NCBI RefSeq assembly: GCF_036245865.1
Contig: NZ_BTTW01000004.1
Coordinates: 558,001 to 622,000 of the forward strand
Reading direction: 5' to 3'
From: Corallococcus caeni
GTDB taxonomy: Bacteria; Myxococcota; Myxococcia; Myxococcales; Myxococcaceae
DNA: 64,000 nucleotides
Positions 9,377 through 17,311 of the stretch are shown piece by piece. The first letter of the stretch is position 1, and each line of letters starts with the position of its first letter. A program made the position numbers and the translations under genes. The notes below the pieces were generated by a model. It made no database searches, had not been told where the DNA came from, and saw only the letters and a list, made by a program, of their open reading frames with translations.

Positions 9377-10036
9377 ATGAACGTCTCGCCCCGCCCTCCG
9401 CTTCCCCAAGGCCCGTACCTGTTGGTGGACGACAGCGTCCGCCCGGAGCTGTCCCTGGTGGACAAGGCCCTGCGCCTGCTCGCTGGCGGCGCCCGCGTCC
9501 TCCAACTGCGCATGAAGCACACCCCGCCCCGGGAGGCGCTGGCCGCGGCCCGGGAGGTGGTGGCCCGCTGCCGGGAGGCGGGCTGTGTGTGCCTCATCAA
9601 CGACCGGGTGGACCTGGCGCTGCTGTCGGACGCGCACGGGGTGCACGTGGGGGACGAGGACCTGCCCCCGGAGGCGGCGCGGGAGCTGTTGGGCCCGGCA
9701 AGGTACGTGGGCGTCACGGCGCGGGGGACGGAAGGGGCGCGGGCGGCCCTGGCGGCGGGGGCGGACTACGTGGGCGTGGGGCCGCTGTTCGGCACCACCA
9801 CGAAGGTGGTGCGGGCGCCGGTGCTGGGGCTGGAGGCCTTCCGGCGGGTGGTGGCGGAGAGCCCGCTGCCGGTGGTGGGGATTGGCGGGGTGGGCCTGGC
9901 GAACATCGCGCAGGTGGCGGCGACGGGGGCGCACGGCGCGGCGGTGGTGTCCGACGCCCTGCTCGCCCAGGACATCGCCGAGCGGGTGCGCCAGCTTGCC
10001 GCCGCGTTTGACAGCGCGCGGGGGACTGGCCTCTAA
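9377..10036 (+). CDS. thiE: Thiamine-phosphate synthase
   Basis: ThiE joins hydroxymethylpyrimidine diphosphate to the thiazole phosphate to make thiamine phosphate. The 219-residue TIM-barrel protein shows the family signatures: LQLRMK near the N-terminus for diphosphate binding, LINDRVDLAL, ADGVHVG-like DAHGVHVGDEDLP, GPLFGTTTK and the phosphate loop VVGIGGVG. The start was placed at ATG 9377; the frame is open further upstream, but that part overlaps the divergent acidic gene. I saw no TPP riboswitch in the short upstream gap. It opens a group with an amidotransferase and a ThiD-like kinase. Confidence 0.92.
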   Translation: MNVSPRPPLPQGPYLLVDDSVRPELSLVDKALRLLAGGARVLQLRMKHTPPREALAAAREVVARCREAGCVCLINDRVDLALLSDAHGVHVGDEDLPPEAARELLGPARYVGVTARGTEGARAALAAGADYVGVGPLFGTTTKVVRAPVLGLEAFRRVVAESPLPVVGIGGVGLANIAQVAATGAHGAAVVSDALLAQDIAERVRQLAAAFDSARGTGL

Positions 10037-10056
10037 CCCGAGGGAGCTCCCCCACC

Positions 10057-10824
10057 ATGAACCATCCTCCACCGCGTCATCACGGGACGACCCCGCGTCG
10101 TCCCAACATCGGCCTCAGCCCGGACTGGGTCCAGCCGGCCGACTCCGCCTTCCCCCGCTACGAGCTGAAGGTGCCCTACGCGGAGGCGGTGCTGCGCGCG
10201 GGGGGCCTGCCCTTCGTGCTGCCGTACACCGACGACGCGTCCTGCGTGGACGCCTACCTGGAGCGGGTGTCCGGGCTGGTGGTGACGGGCGGCGCGTTCG
10301 ACATCCCTCCGTCTGCGTACGGCGAGGAGGCCCGGGACGGCATGGGGCCGCTGAAGGAGGGCCGCACGGCCTTCGAGGCGCAGCTCATCCGGGGCGCGCT
10401 CAAGCGCAACCTGCCGGTGCTGGGCGTGTGCGGCGGCATGCAGCTCTTGGCCGTGGTGCTGGGCGGCACGCTGTTCCAGGACATCCCGCGCGAGGTGCCC
10501 GGCGCGCGCGACCACGAGCAGAAGCACGACCGCACCCAGCCGCAGCACCCGGTGGAGGTGAAGAACGGCACGCTGCTGGCGGAGGCGGTGGGGCACGGGC
10601 AGCTGATGGTGAACTCCACGCACCACCAGGCGGTGAACAAGCCGGGCACGGACGTGACGGTGAGCGCGGTGTCTCCGGACGGCGTGGTGGAGGCGATTGA
10701 ATCCACCGCGCACGCGTTCGCGCTGGGCGTGCAGTGGCACCCGGAGCTGATGCTGGGGACCATCCCGGTGCACCTGGGCGTCTACAAGTCGCTGGTGCAG
10801 AAGGCGCGAGAGCACCGCCGGTGA
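10057..10824 (+). CDS. Class I glutamine amidotransferase (gamma-glutamyl-GABA hydrolase/PuuD-like)
   Basis: This is a 255-residue peptidase C26 type protein. It has the nucleophile elbow GVCGGMQ (C125) and the catalytic His/Glu motif QWHPEL (H228, E230). The N-terminal INIG-type strand is present as PNIGLSPDW. Known relatives hydrolyse gamma-glutamyl amides such as gamma-glutamyl-GABA. It lies 20 bases after thiE and overlaps the ThiD-like gene by four bases. That placement inside a thiamine group is unusual and its substrate here may differ. The fold assignment is firm, the substrate is not. Confidence 0.85.
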   Translation: MNHPPPRHHGTTPRRPNIGLSPDWVQPADSAFPRYELKVPYAEAVLRAGGLPFVLPYTDDASCVDAYLERVSGLVVTGGAFDIPPSAYGEEARDGMGPLKEGRTAFEAQLIRGALKRNLPVLGVCGGMQLLAVVLGGTLFQDIPREVPGARDHEQKHDRTQPQHPVEVKNGTLLAEAVGHGQLMVNSTHHQAVNKPGTDVTVSAVSPDGVVEAIESTAHAFALGVQWHPELMLGTIPVHLGVYKSLVQKAREHRR

Positions 10825-11561
10825 GGCCGCGCGTCCTGCTCCTGGCGGGACTGGAGCCCACGGGCAGGGCGGGGCTCCTGGCGGACGTGGCCGCGGTGCG
10901 GGCGCGGGGCGGCGACGCGGTGGCGGTGCCCACGGCCCAGACGGCGCAGGGCTCGCACACGTTCGCGGTGGTGCCGGCCTCCCCGCGCATGCTGGCCGCG
11001 CAGGTGGCGGCCGCGCGCGAGTGGGGCCCCGTGCACGCGGTGAAGTGGGGCGTGGTGCCCGGCCCGTCGCAGCTCTCCACGGCGAAGGCGGCGCTCAAGG
11101 ACGCGGACGCCTGGTGGGTGGTGGACCCGGTGGTGCGCTCGTCGCGAGGGCAGCAGCTGTCGCGGCTGACGCCCCGGCACTACCTGGCGCTGGCGGGCCC
11201 GCGCGTGCTGGTGACGCCGAACCTGGACGAGGCCGCGTGGCTTTTGGGCCGGCCCGCGCTGGGCACGGTGGAGGACGCGCAGGAGGCGGCGGAGGCGCTG
11301 TGTCAGCGCGGCTTCGGCGCGGTGCTGGTGAAGGGCGGGCACCTGCCGGAAGGGCAGGGCCTGGCGGACGTGCTGGCCTTCTCCGGGCGCACGTTGGTGA
11401 TGCGGGGGCGGAGGCTGAAGCGGCCTCCGGAGCGCCGGGGCACGGGCTGCCGGCTGGCGTCCGCGCTGGCGGCGGAGCTGGGCCGGGGCACCGGGCCGGA
11501 GGCCGCGGTGCGGGCGGCCCGCGAGCACGTCACGGGCTACCTGCGCACCGGCCGGGACTGA
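10821..11561 (+). CDS. thiD: Hydroxymethylpyrimidine/phosphomethylpyrimidine kinase-like protein
   Basis: The protein has 246 residues and belongs to the ribokinase fold. The ThiD pattern is seen in the N-terminal GLEPTGRAGLLADVAAV (family: DPSGGAGIQADL), in KWGVVPG, in LVTPNLDEAAWLLG, in VLVKGGH and in the C-terminal GTGCRLASALAAEL. ThiD phosphorylates HMP and HMP phosphate to supply ThiE. The DPSGG motif is altered to EPTGR, so activity should be checked; a divergent paralogue is possible. The GTG at 10821 overlaps the amidotransferase stop. It converges closely on dnaB, only 12 bases away. Confidence 0.8.
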   Translation: MRPRVLLLAGLEPTGRAGLLADVAAVRARGGDAVAVPTAQTAQGSHTFAVVPASPRMLAAQVAAAREWGPVHAVKWGVVPGPSQLSTAKAALKDADAWWVVDPVVRSSRGQQLSRLTPRHYLALAGPRVLVTPNLDEAAWLLGRPALGTVEDAQEAAEALCQRGFGAVLVKGGHLPEGQGLADVLAFSGRTLVMRGRRLKRPPERRGTGCRLASALAAELGRGTGPEAAVRAAREHVTGYLRTGRD

Positions 11562-11573
11562 CGCAAAAGAGGG

Positions 11574-12974
11574 CTACTCGCTGCGGGCGCGGCTTTCGAA
11601 GCGCGTGTACTCCGCGAGGAACACCAGGTCGATGGAGCCGATGGGGCCGTTTCGCTGCTTGGCGACGATGAGCTCCACGGGGATGACCGTGCTGCTCGCG
11701 CCCCCTCCGCCGCCACCGCCACCGCCGCCCCCTCCACCGCCACCCCCTTCGCCGCCGTCCTCCTCCGTCTCGCGGTGGATGAACATCACCACGTCGGCGT
11801 CCTGTTCGATGGAGCCGGACTCACGCAGGTCGGACAGCATGGGCTTGCCGCCCTTGCGCTCCTCCACCTTACGGCTGAGCTGGCTGAGCGCGATGATGGG
11901 CACCTCCAGCTCCTTGGCCAGCTGCTTGAGCGCGCGGGAGATCTCCGCCACTTCCAACTGGCGGCTCTCCACCTTGCCCTTCTGGTGCATCAGCTGGAGG
12001 TAGTCGATGACGAGCAGCGACAGCCGGGGGTCCTTCTGCTTCACGCGCCGCGCCTTCGCGCGCAGGTCGAACGGGGACAGGCCGCCGGAGTCGTCGATGT
12101 AGATGGGCGCGTTGTAGAGCGCGCCCGCCATCTCCTGGAACTTCTCCTCGTCGTGCGGGGAGAGCCGGCCGCCTCTGAGCTTCTTCATGTCCACGCGCGC
12201 CGTGGACGCGAGCAGACGCATGAGCAGCTGATCCGCGGGCATTTCCAGGCTGAAGATGCCGACCGCCTTGTTCTCCTTGAGCGCCGCGTGCACCGCGATG
12301 TTCATGGCGAAGGACGTCTTGCCCACGCCGGGACGCGCCGCGAGGATGATGAGCTCGCCGGCGTGCAGGCCAGTGAGTTGGTTGTCCAGGTCGATGTAGC
12401 CCGTGGACAGGCCCGTCACGCCCGTCGCCGCGGTCTTCATCTTGTCCAGCAGGTCGAGCGTCTGCTCCATCAGCTCGCTGACCGGCCGCAGGTCGCCTTC
12501 GCGCTTCTTCTCCGCGAGGAGGAAGACCTTGCGCTCGGCCTCGTCGAGCAGGACGTCCAGCTCGCCCGTCTCCTGGCTGGCGAGGTCCTGGATCTCCCGG
12601 CCCACGTTGGCCAGGCGCCGCCGCAGCGCCTGGTCCTTGACGATGTGGGCGTACTGCACGGCGTTGGCCGCCAGCGGGACGACCTGGTCCAGGCCCATCA
12701 GGTACGCGGGGCCGCCCACCGCGACCAGCTGGCCGAGGATCTTCAGCTCCTCCGCGAGCGTCAGGTGGTCCACCTGCTTGCTCTGCTGATCCAGCCGCAT
12801 CATCGCGGCGAAGATCTGCGCGTGCGAAGGGCTGGCGAAGTCGTCCGCGTGGACGACCTCCGCCACGGGCGTGATGAGCCCGTTGTCCGCCAGCACGGCG
12901 CCCAGCACCGCACGCTCCGCGGCGAGATCCTCGTGGACCCGCCGTCCTTCCCTACCGTCCAGGACGTTCTGCAT
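11574..12974 (-). CDS. dnaB: Replicative DNA helicase DnaB with polyglycine insert
   Basis: DnaB is the hexameric replication-fork helicase. The 466-residue protein has the N-terminal domain (PPxxxEAE-like DLAAERAVLGAVL), the RecA-type core with Walker A ARPGVGKTS, Walker B LLVIDYLQLM, and the arginine-finger region KQRNGPIG. Between the IHRE strand and the VAKQRNGP strand, a run of 16 glycines preceded by GGE replaces the usual short surface loop. The frame is intact through it. The gene follows rplI in many bacteria; here three signalling genes lie between. An inverted repeat lies 34 bases upstream of the start. Confidence 0.96.
   Translation of the reverse strand: MQNVLDGREGRRVHEDLAAERAVLGAVLADNGLITPVAEVVHADDFASPSHAQIFAAMMRLDQQSKQVDHLTLAEELKILGQLVAVGGPAYLMGLDQVVPLAANAVQYAHIVKDQALRRRLANVGREIQDLASQETGELDVLLDEAERKVFLLAEKKREGDLRPVSELMEQTLDLLDKMKTAATGVTGLSTGYIDLDNQLTGLHAGELIILAARPGVGKTSFAMNIAVHAALKENKAVGIFSLEMPADQLLMRLLASTARVDMKKLRGGRLSPHDEEKFQEMAGALYNAPIYIDDSGGLSPFDLRAKARRVKQKDPRLSLLVIDYLQLMHQKGKVESRQLEVAEISRALKQLAKELEVPIIALSQLSRKVEERKGGKPMLSDLRESGSIEQDADVVMFIHRETEEDGGEGGGGGGGGGGGGGGGGASSTVIPVELIVAKQRNGPIGSIDLVFLAEYTRFESRARSE
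11700..11756. repeat. GGN codon run encoding a polyglycine loop in dnaB
   Basis: The bases are almost only C and G triplets of the GGN type when read on the minus strand. They code for 16 consecutive glycines, one glutamate and two more glycines. Codon choice among GGC, GGT, GGA and GGG is mixed, so it is not a pure trinucleotide repeat. Length may vary between strains. Confidence 0.85.
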
Positions 12975-13007
12975 GGCTGCTTGGAACCTCTACAGGCAGC
13001 GTCTGAC

Positions 13008-13023
13008 ACGTTCCAGCGAACGT
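13008..13023. promoter_or_regulatory. Inverted repeat upstream of dnaB
   Basis: ACGTTC and GAACGT face each other across four bases (CAGC), 34 bases before the dnaB ATG. A perfect 6-4-6 dyad in a promoter-proximal gap suggests an operator or a hairpin in the leader. It does not match the LexA consensus known to me for Gram-positives (opposite half-site orientation). Binding factor unknown. Confidence 0.35.
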
Positions 13024-13132
13024 CCAGTTTCCATTCAACAGACCTGTAGCACCCGGTAGGTCTGGGAGGGATGCCATGACCCGCCGTGGCACCTCCGCCC
13101 GGTCGCCGGGTGAACCGACCCGGCGCGTCGGG

Positions 13133-13903
13133 CTATTCGGCGGCGCCCCACTGCTGGAGGAAGGCCTCCCGGTAGGTGCGACTGAGGATCACCGTGGCGC
13201 CGTCCTTCAGCACGAGGATGCCGTCCCCGTGGGTCCACGGCTCCAGGCGGGCCACGGCCTCCAGGTTCACCAGGTCGCCGCGGTGCACGCGCACGAAGCG
13301 GGTCGGGTCCAGGCGCTCCTCCAGGGCCCGCAGCGTCTGTCGCACCAGGTGCTCGCCCTGGGCGGTGTACAGCCGCACGTACTTGTCCTCCGAGGACAGG
13401 CGCCACACGGTGTCCAGGCGCAGCGGGACCCAGCCTTCGCCCACCTTCACCACCAGCCGCTCCAGGGGGCGCTCCGGGCGGGCCCGGGCCACCGTGGCGA
13501 GCAGGGCGTCCAGCGCGGCCGCGCCGTGGGTGCCCGCGCTCAGCAGCGCATGGGCCTTGTCGAGCGCCCGGCTGAAGCGGCCGGCGTCATAGGGCTTGAG
13601 GAGGTAGTCCGCCGCGTGCGCCTCGAAGGCCTGGAGCGCGAAGCGTTCGTAGGCGGTGGAGAAGATGACGGCGGGACAGGCGTCCGGTCCGAGCGCCTCC
13701 AGCACCTCGAAGCCGGTGAGGCCGGGCATCTGCACGTCGAGCACCACCAGGTCCGGCCGCAGCGACTCGATGCGCGCGAGCGCCTCCGTCCCATCCGGGG
13801 CCTCGCCCACGCAGGTGAAGCGCGCGTCGGCCTCCAAAAGGCGCTTCACCTTCGCGCGCGCGGGCGCCTCGTCGTCCACCACCAGCACGCGGAACACCGT
13901 CAT
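13133..13903 (-). CDS. LytTR-family response regulator
   Basis: The protein has 256 residues. An N-terminal receiver domain shows the acidic pair D10/D11, phosphoacceptor D56 (VVLDVQMPG) and conserved K of LLKPYD. The C-terminal LytTR DNA-binding domain covers about 150-250 and shows the family strands EDKYVRLYT and FVRVHRGDLVNL. These regulators bind promoter DNA when phosphorylated by LytS-type kinases. Its ATG overlaps the kinase stop by four bases (13900-13903), so the pair is translationally coupled. Targets are unknown; the upstream acyltransferase gene is a natural candidate. Confidence 0.93.
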   Translation of the reverse strand: MTVFRVLVVDDEAPARAKVKRLLEADARFTCVGEAPDGTEALARIESLRPDLVVLDVQMPGLTGFEVLEALGPDACPAVIFSTAYERFALQAFEAHAADYLLKPYDAGRFSRALDKAHALLSAGTHGAAALDALLATVARARPERPLERLVVKVGEGWVPLRLDTVWRLSSEDKYVRLYTAQGEHLVRQTLRALEERLDPTRFVRVHRGDLVNLEAVARLEPWTHGDGILVLKDGATVILSRTYREAFLQQWGAAE

Positions 13904-15018
13904 GACGCGGCCTCCATTCGCGGCAGCCACACCGTCACGCACGCGCCGCCCTCCGGTCCCGCGCCGCGCTCCAGGCGGGCCCGGTCGCCATGCAGCAGCG
14001 CGAGCACGCGCCCCAGCTGTGTCAGCCCCACGCCGGGCCCTGAAGCAGGGGAGGGCGCTCCGAAACCGCGCCCGGTGTCCTCCACCTCCAGCGCCCAGCG
14101 GTCCGCTCCGGCGCGCGCGCGGATGCGCACCTCCAGTGTCCCCACCCGGTCCTGGTTGTGCTTCACCGCGTTCTCCACCAGCGTCTGCAGCGCGAAGCAC
14201 GGCACGCGCTGGGACTCGAGTCCCGGCGCCACGTCCCAGCGCACCTCCAGCCGGTCGCCGAAGCGCGCCGCGAGCAGCGCGACGAAGCGCTCGGTGTGTC
14301 CCCGCTCCTCGGCCAGCGTCCAGGTGGGCTCGGTGCGCTCCAGGCTCGCGCGCAGCAGCTGGCCCAGGTCGCTGAGCAGCCGGTCCGTGCGCGACAGGTC
14401 CTCGTACATCACCGACCCGATGGTGTGCAGCGCGTTGAAGAGGAAATGCGGGTGCAGCTGGCCCGTGAGCGACTGGAGCTGCGCGGCCCGCAGCTCACCC
14501 TCCAGCTCCGCGGACCGCAGTGCTCGCGCCTGCCGCTCCCGCCACTCGTACACGAGCGCGATGACCGCGCAGCCCAGGCCGTAGGTGATGAGGTCCTTCT
14601 GGGCCTCCATCGGCAGCGCGTACACGGGAGGCCCCAGGTCGTAGTCCCCCAGCTCCAGCAGCGCGTAGACCGCGTGCCGCAGCCCCGCCATCCCCGCGAT
14701 GTGCAGCGACGTGAAGAGGAGGAACGCCGCGGCGTGGATGCCCAGGAAGCGCGCCCAACCCACGCGAGGCGACGGCGCGTTGAGCACCGCCGTCATCAAG
14801 ATGGGCAGGAGCAGCGTGACGACCAGCGCGCTGGTCACCTCCCAGATGAAGGCCGGCGCCCAGTGGCCCGGGTCCCGTTGCATGAGCTGCGTCAGCCGCA
14901 CCGCGCTGCCCTGCCACAGCCCCAGGGCCAACCCGAACGCCAGGAGCTTGAGCGCCGGGCGCAGTCGCAGCTGGGGCCAGCGCCACGGCCTGGCAGGCAT
15001 CTCGTCCCGGTCCCTCAC
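13900..15018 (-). CDS. LytS/AlgZ-type sensor histidine kinase
   Basis: The protein has 372 residues. About four hydrophobic helices occupy residues 25-160, followed by a short linker and the His_kinase domain with LHPHFLFNALHTIG (phospho-His probably H191). The ATPase domain has the N box LVENAVKHNQD and the G motif VEDTGRGFG. I chose the GTG at 15018 because it overlaps the acyltransferase stop in GTGA fashion; an ATG at 15000 is the alternative. With no large extracytoplasmic domain, it probably senses a membrane or envelope signal. It is coupled to the LytTR regulator downstream. Confidence 0.9.
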   Translation of the reverse strand: MRDRDEMPARPWRWPQLRLRPALKLLAFGLALGLWQGSAVRLTQLMQRDPGHWAPAFIWEVTSALVVTLLLPILMTAVLNAPSPRVGWARFLGIHAAAFLLFTSLHIAGMAGLRHAVYALLELGDYDLGPPVYALPMEAQKDLITYGLGCAVIALVYEWRERQARALRSAELEGELRAAQLQSLTGQLHPHFLFNALHTIGSVMYEDLSRTDRLLSDLGQLLRASLERTEPTWTLAEERGHTERFVALLAARFGDRLEVRWDVAPGLESQRVPCFALQTLVENAVKHNQDRVGTLEVRIRARAGADRWALEVEDTGRGFGAPSPASGPGVGLTQLGRVLALLHGDRARLERGAGPEGGACVTVWLPRMEAAS

Positions 15019-16172
15019 CCCACCGCCTCCTGAGCGAGGACGACCGTCCGTGCCGCGCGGGGCTTCATGCCGAAGAGCGGCCGCAGCCACGCCACGCGGG
15101 ACACGGCCTCGCACAGCGCCAGCGTGAGGGCGAAGGACACGATCAGCACCGTCAGGAGCATGGCCCAGGGCCCCACCGGCAGCCGCAGGCACAGGTAGCC
15201 CACGCACACGATGACCGTCTGGTGGAAGATGTAGAACGGATACGACAGCGCCTGCGCGTGCGGCAGCCACGCGGGGGACACGCGGATGTGCCGCCGCGCG
15301 TAGGCCAGCGCCACCAGCAGCCCGCTCCAGATGAGGATGGAGCCCCCCACGATGGCGGGCACCACCGGCATCACCGGCCACGGCCACACCACCTCCACCA
15401 CGAGCGCCGCCACCGCCAGGGCCAGCAGCCCGTGCCGCAGCGTCACCAGCCGGCCCCACACGCCCGGGCAGCGGCCCAGCAGGTGGCCGTACAGGAAGAG
15501 CAGGCCGTACATGAGGAAGGTGCGCGGATCATCGAACAGCGCGTGCGTCTCCGGGAAGCCGCGCAGGAGCACCCGGACGAGCACCAGCGGCACCCCGAGC
15601 CACAGCACGTTCACCCCCCGCGACAGCCACGCGTCCGCCCGCGCGAGGAACCGCTCCCCGCGCTCCGTTCGCAGCGCCGCGAACAGGGGCAGGGCCAGGA
15701 TGCAGTAGTGGAACAGGTAGGCCACGAACCACAGATGGTGCCAGCTGAAGCTGCCCGCGGGGTAGGGCACGAAGTCGAACACCGTCGGGTAGAACGCGGC
15801 GTAGCCGCCCTGGAACTGCCCCCGGAACAGCCGCTCCACGTAGATCTGCGGCGGCACCACCACGAACATGCCGAACACCAGCGGCAGCAACAGCCGCTTC
15901 GTCCGGTCCTTCGCGAACGCCCCCAACGTGCGCCGCCGGAGCGCGAACGCGGTGCCCGCGCCGGAGATGACCATCAAGAGCGGCATGCGCACCAGGTGCA
16001 GGACGCCCATGACGGGCTCCAGCTGGGGCAGCGCCTGGGGGCTCTTGATGTGCCACTCCCAGGTGTTGAACATCATCCCTGTGTGGAACAGGTGCAGCAC
16101 CACGATGGCCAGCACCCGGAGCCAGTCCAGGTCGGGGTGGTGCGCGGCGGCGGGGCGTGATGGGGCGTTCAT
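15015..16172 (-). CDS. Acyltransferase family 3 membrane protein (OpgC/MdoC-like)
   Basis: This is a 385-residue protein with about ten hydrophobic helices. The N-terminal DLDWLRVLAIVVLHLFHTGM carries the conserved arginine and histidine of acyltransferase family 3. Further family-like parts are HHLWFVAYLF and a late SYPFYIFHQTVIV. Such proteins acylate surface glycans, for example succinylation of glucans. The ATG at 16172 has a GGAGG Shine-Dalgarno nine bases upstream, better than a longer in-frame start. It is the first gene of a coupled trio with the histidine kinase and LytTR regulator, inserted between rplI and dnaB. The acceptor glycan is unknown. Confidence 0.88.
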   Translation of the reverse strand: MNAPSRPAAAHHPDLDWLRVLAIVVLHLFHTGMMFNTWEWHIKSPQALPQLEPVMGVLHLVRMPLLMVISGAGTAFALRRRTLGAFAKDRTKRLLLPLVFGMFVVVPPQIYVERLFRGQFQGGYAAFYPTVFDFVPYPAGSFSWHHLWFVAYLFHYCILALPLFAALRTERGERFLARADAWLSRGVNVLWLGVPLVLVRVLLRGFPETHALFDDPRTFLMYGLLFLYGHLLGRCPGVWGRLVTLRHGLLALAVAALVVEVVWPWPVMPVVPAIVGGSILIWSGLLVALAYARRHIRVSPAWLPHAQALSYPFYIFHQTVIVCVGYLCLRLPVGPWAMLLTVLIVSFALTLALCEAVSRVAWLRPLFGMKPRAARTVVLAQEAVG

Positions 16173-16308
16173 GGGCAGGGACCTCCAGGCGGTGTCCGCC
16201 GCTGAAGTACCCACGCCCGGGCCTCCGCCTCCACGCGGATGCCGTGGAACGGACCGGCAGCGGCGCGAGCCGGACTCCCCCGGCGACCTGGGGGGCCCCT
16301 CGAGACGC

Positions 16309-16340
16309 GAAAAGGGCCGCCCGGTTGCCCGGACGGCCCT
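16309..16340 (-). terminator. Rho-independent terminator after rplI
   Basis: GGGCCG pairs with CGGCCC and an inner CCGG with CCGG, with one C/A mismatch and a four-base loop. On the minus strand the stem is followed by TTTT. It lies 40 bases past the rplI stop and should end the rpsF-rpsR-rplI transcript, separating it from the acyltransferase trio. Confidence 0.8.
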
Positions 16341-16379
16341 TCCCGTGAAGCCATGGAGCGCTTCAGGTGAAGCGGTGGA

Positions 16380-16823
16380 CTACTCGGCCACCACGTCGAC
16401 CTTGATCTTCGCCGTCACCTCGCGGTGCAGGCGCAGCTCCACGTCGTAGCTGCCCAGCGACTTGATGGGCTCGGCCAGGTGCAGCTGGCGGCGATCCACC
16501 TGCTGACCCTGGGACGCGAGCGCCTCGGCGATGTCCAGCACCGTGACGGAGCCGAACAGCTTGTCCTGCTCGCCGACCTTGCGCTTGATGGTGACCTTGA
16601 CGTTGCCCAGCTTCTTGGCCTGCTCGTCGGCAGCGCCCTTCAGCTTGGCGTTGCGAGCGGTCTGCACGGACTTCTCGTGCTCCAGCTGGCGCATGTTCTG
16701 CTCGCTCGCCAGGACCGCCTTCTTGCGCGGCAGAAGGAAGTTGCGGCCGAAGCCGTCCTTCACCGTGACGAGCTCGCCGGACTTGCCGAGGTTGTCGATG
16801 TCCTCACGCAGAATGACCTTCAT
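16380..16823 (-). CDS. rplI: 50S ribosomal protein L9
   Basis: L9 has 147 residues, the usual length. The N-terminal rRNA-binding domain shows MKVILREDIDNLGKSGE and the signature GFGRNFLLPRKKA. A long linking helix (about 45-75) and the C-terminal domain with GKLFGSVT-like DKLFGSVTVLDIAEAL follow. A clear AGGAG lies before the ATG. It is the last gene of the rpsF-rpsR-rplI operon and is followed by a terminator. It is expected on the large subunit near the L1 stalk. Confidence 0.97.
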   Translation of the reverse strand: MKVILREDIDNLGKSGELVTVKDGFGRNFLLPRKKAVLASEQNMRQLEHEKSVQTARNAKLKGAADEQAKKLGNVKVTIKRKVGEQDKLFGSVTVLDIAEALASQGQQVDRRQLHLAEPIKSLGSYDVELRLHREVTAKIKVDVVAE

Positions 16824-16853
16824 GTTTCTGTCTCCTGTGTTGCGGACCGGCGG

Positions 16854-17261
16854 CTAGCCGACCACCGCGTTGTAGGGGAGGAGCGCGATGCCGCGGGCGC
16901 GCTTGATGGCGATCGCCACCTCACGCTGGTGCTTCGCGCAGTTGCCGGAGATGCGGCGGGGGATGATCTTGCCGCGCTCGGTGACGAAGTACTTCAGCGT
17001 CGCCTGGTCCTTGAAGTCCACCGACGCGTTCTTCTCCGCGCAGAACCGGCAGACCTTCTTGCGGCCGAAGCCACGACCACCGCGCTTGTCGTCGTCGCCG
17101 CCCATGCCGCCGCGGTCGCCACGATCACCACCACGGTCGCGGTCACCGCCGCGATCACCGCCACGGTCGCCACCGCGCGAACCGCCGCCGTAGCCGCCAC
17201 CGCCACCACCGGGGCCGCGGGAAGCGCCCGCGCCCTGCTTGCTATCCATGCCGTTGCTCAT
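16854..17261 (-). CDS. rpsR: 30S ribosomal protein S18 with Gly/Arg/Asp-rich N-terminal extension
   Basis: The S18 core starts near residue 66 ([10 protein letters not shown]) and continues with [17 protein letters not shown] and the basic C-terminal [16 protein letters not shown]. The core of about 70 residues has the family's usual size. In front is an extension of about 65 residues made of Gly, Arg and Asp, including repeated GGDR units at about residues 29-52. S18 binds S6 and 16S rRNA in the platform of the small subunit. CxxC at C71/C74 may bind zinc. The start ATG at 17261 gives the full extension; no better internal start is seen. Confidence 0.95.
   Translation of the reverse strand: MSNGMDSKQGAGASRGPGGGGGGYGGGSRGGDRGGDRGGDRDRGGDRGDRGGMGGDDDKRGGRGFGRKKVCRFCAEKNASVDFKDQATLKYFVTERGKIIPRRISGNCAKHQREVAIAIKRARGIALLPYNAVVG
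17106..17177. repeat. GGDR-coding repeat in the S18 extension
   Basis: Tandem 9- to 12-base units code for [10 protein letters not shown] and GDRGG in succession within the N-terminal extension of rpsR. The units are close copies at DNA level (CACCGCGATC-like blocks on the plus strand). Such a repeat can expand or contract by slippage without breaking the frame only in whole codons. Confidence 0.75.
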
Positions 17262-17311
17262 GAACGTTCTCGTTTCCTGGAAGGTTGGGGGAATGACCCG
17301 TCAGAAGAGGC

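Noticed and set aside
11700-11756. Frameshift or sequencing error in dnaB at the glycine run
   Set aside because: The frame continues on both sides into conserved DnaB sequence, so the run is in frame; an error of whole codons cannot be excluded.
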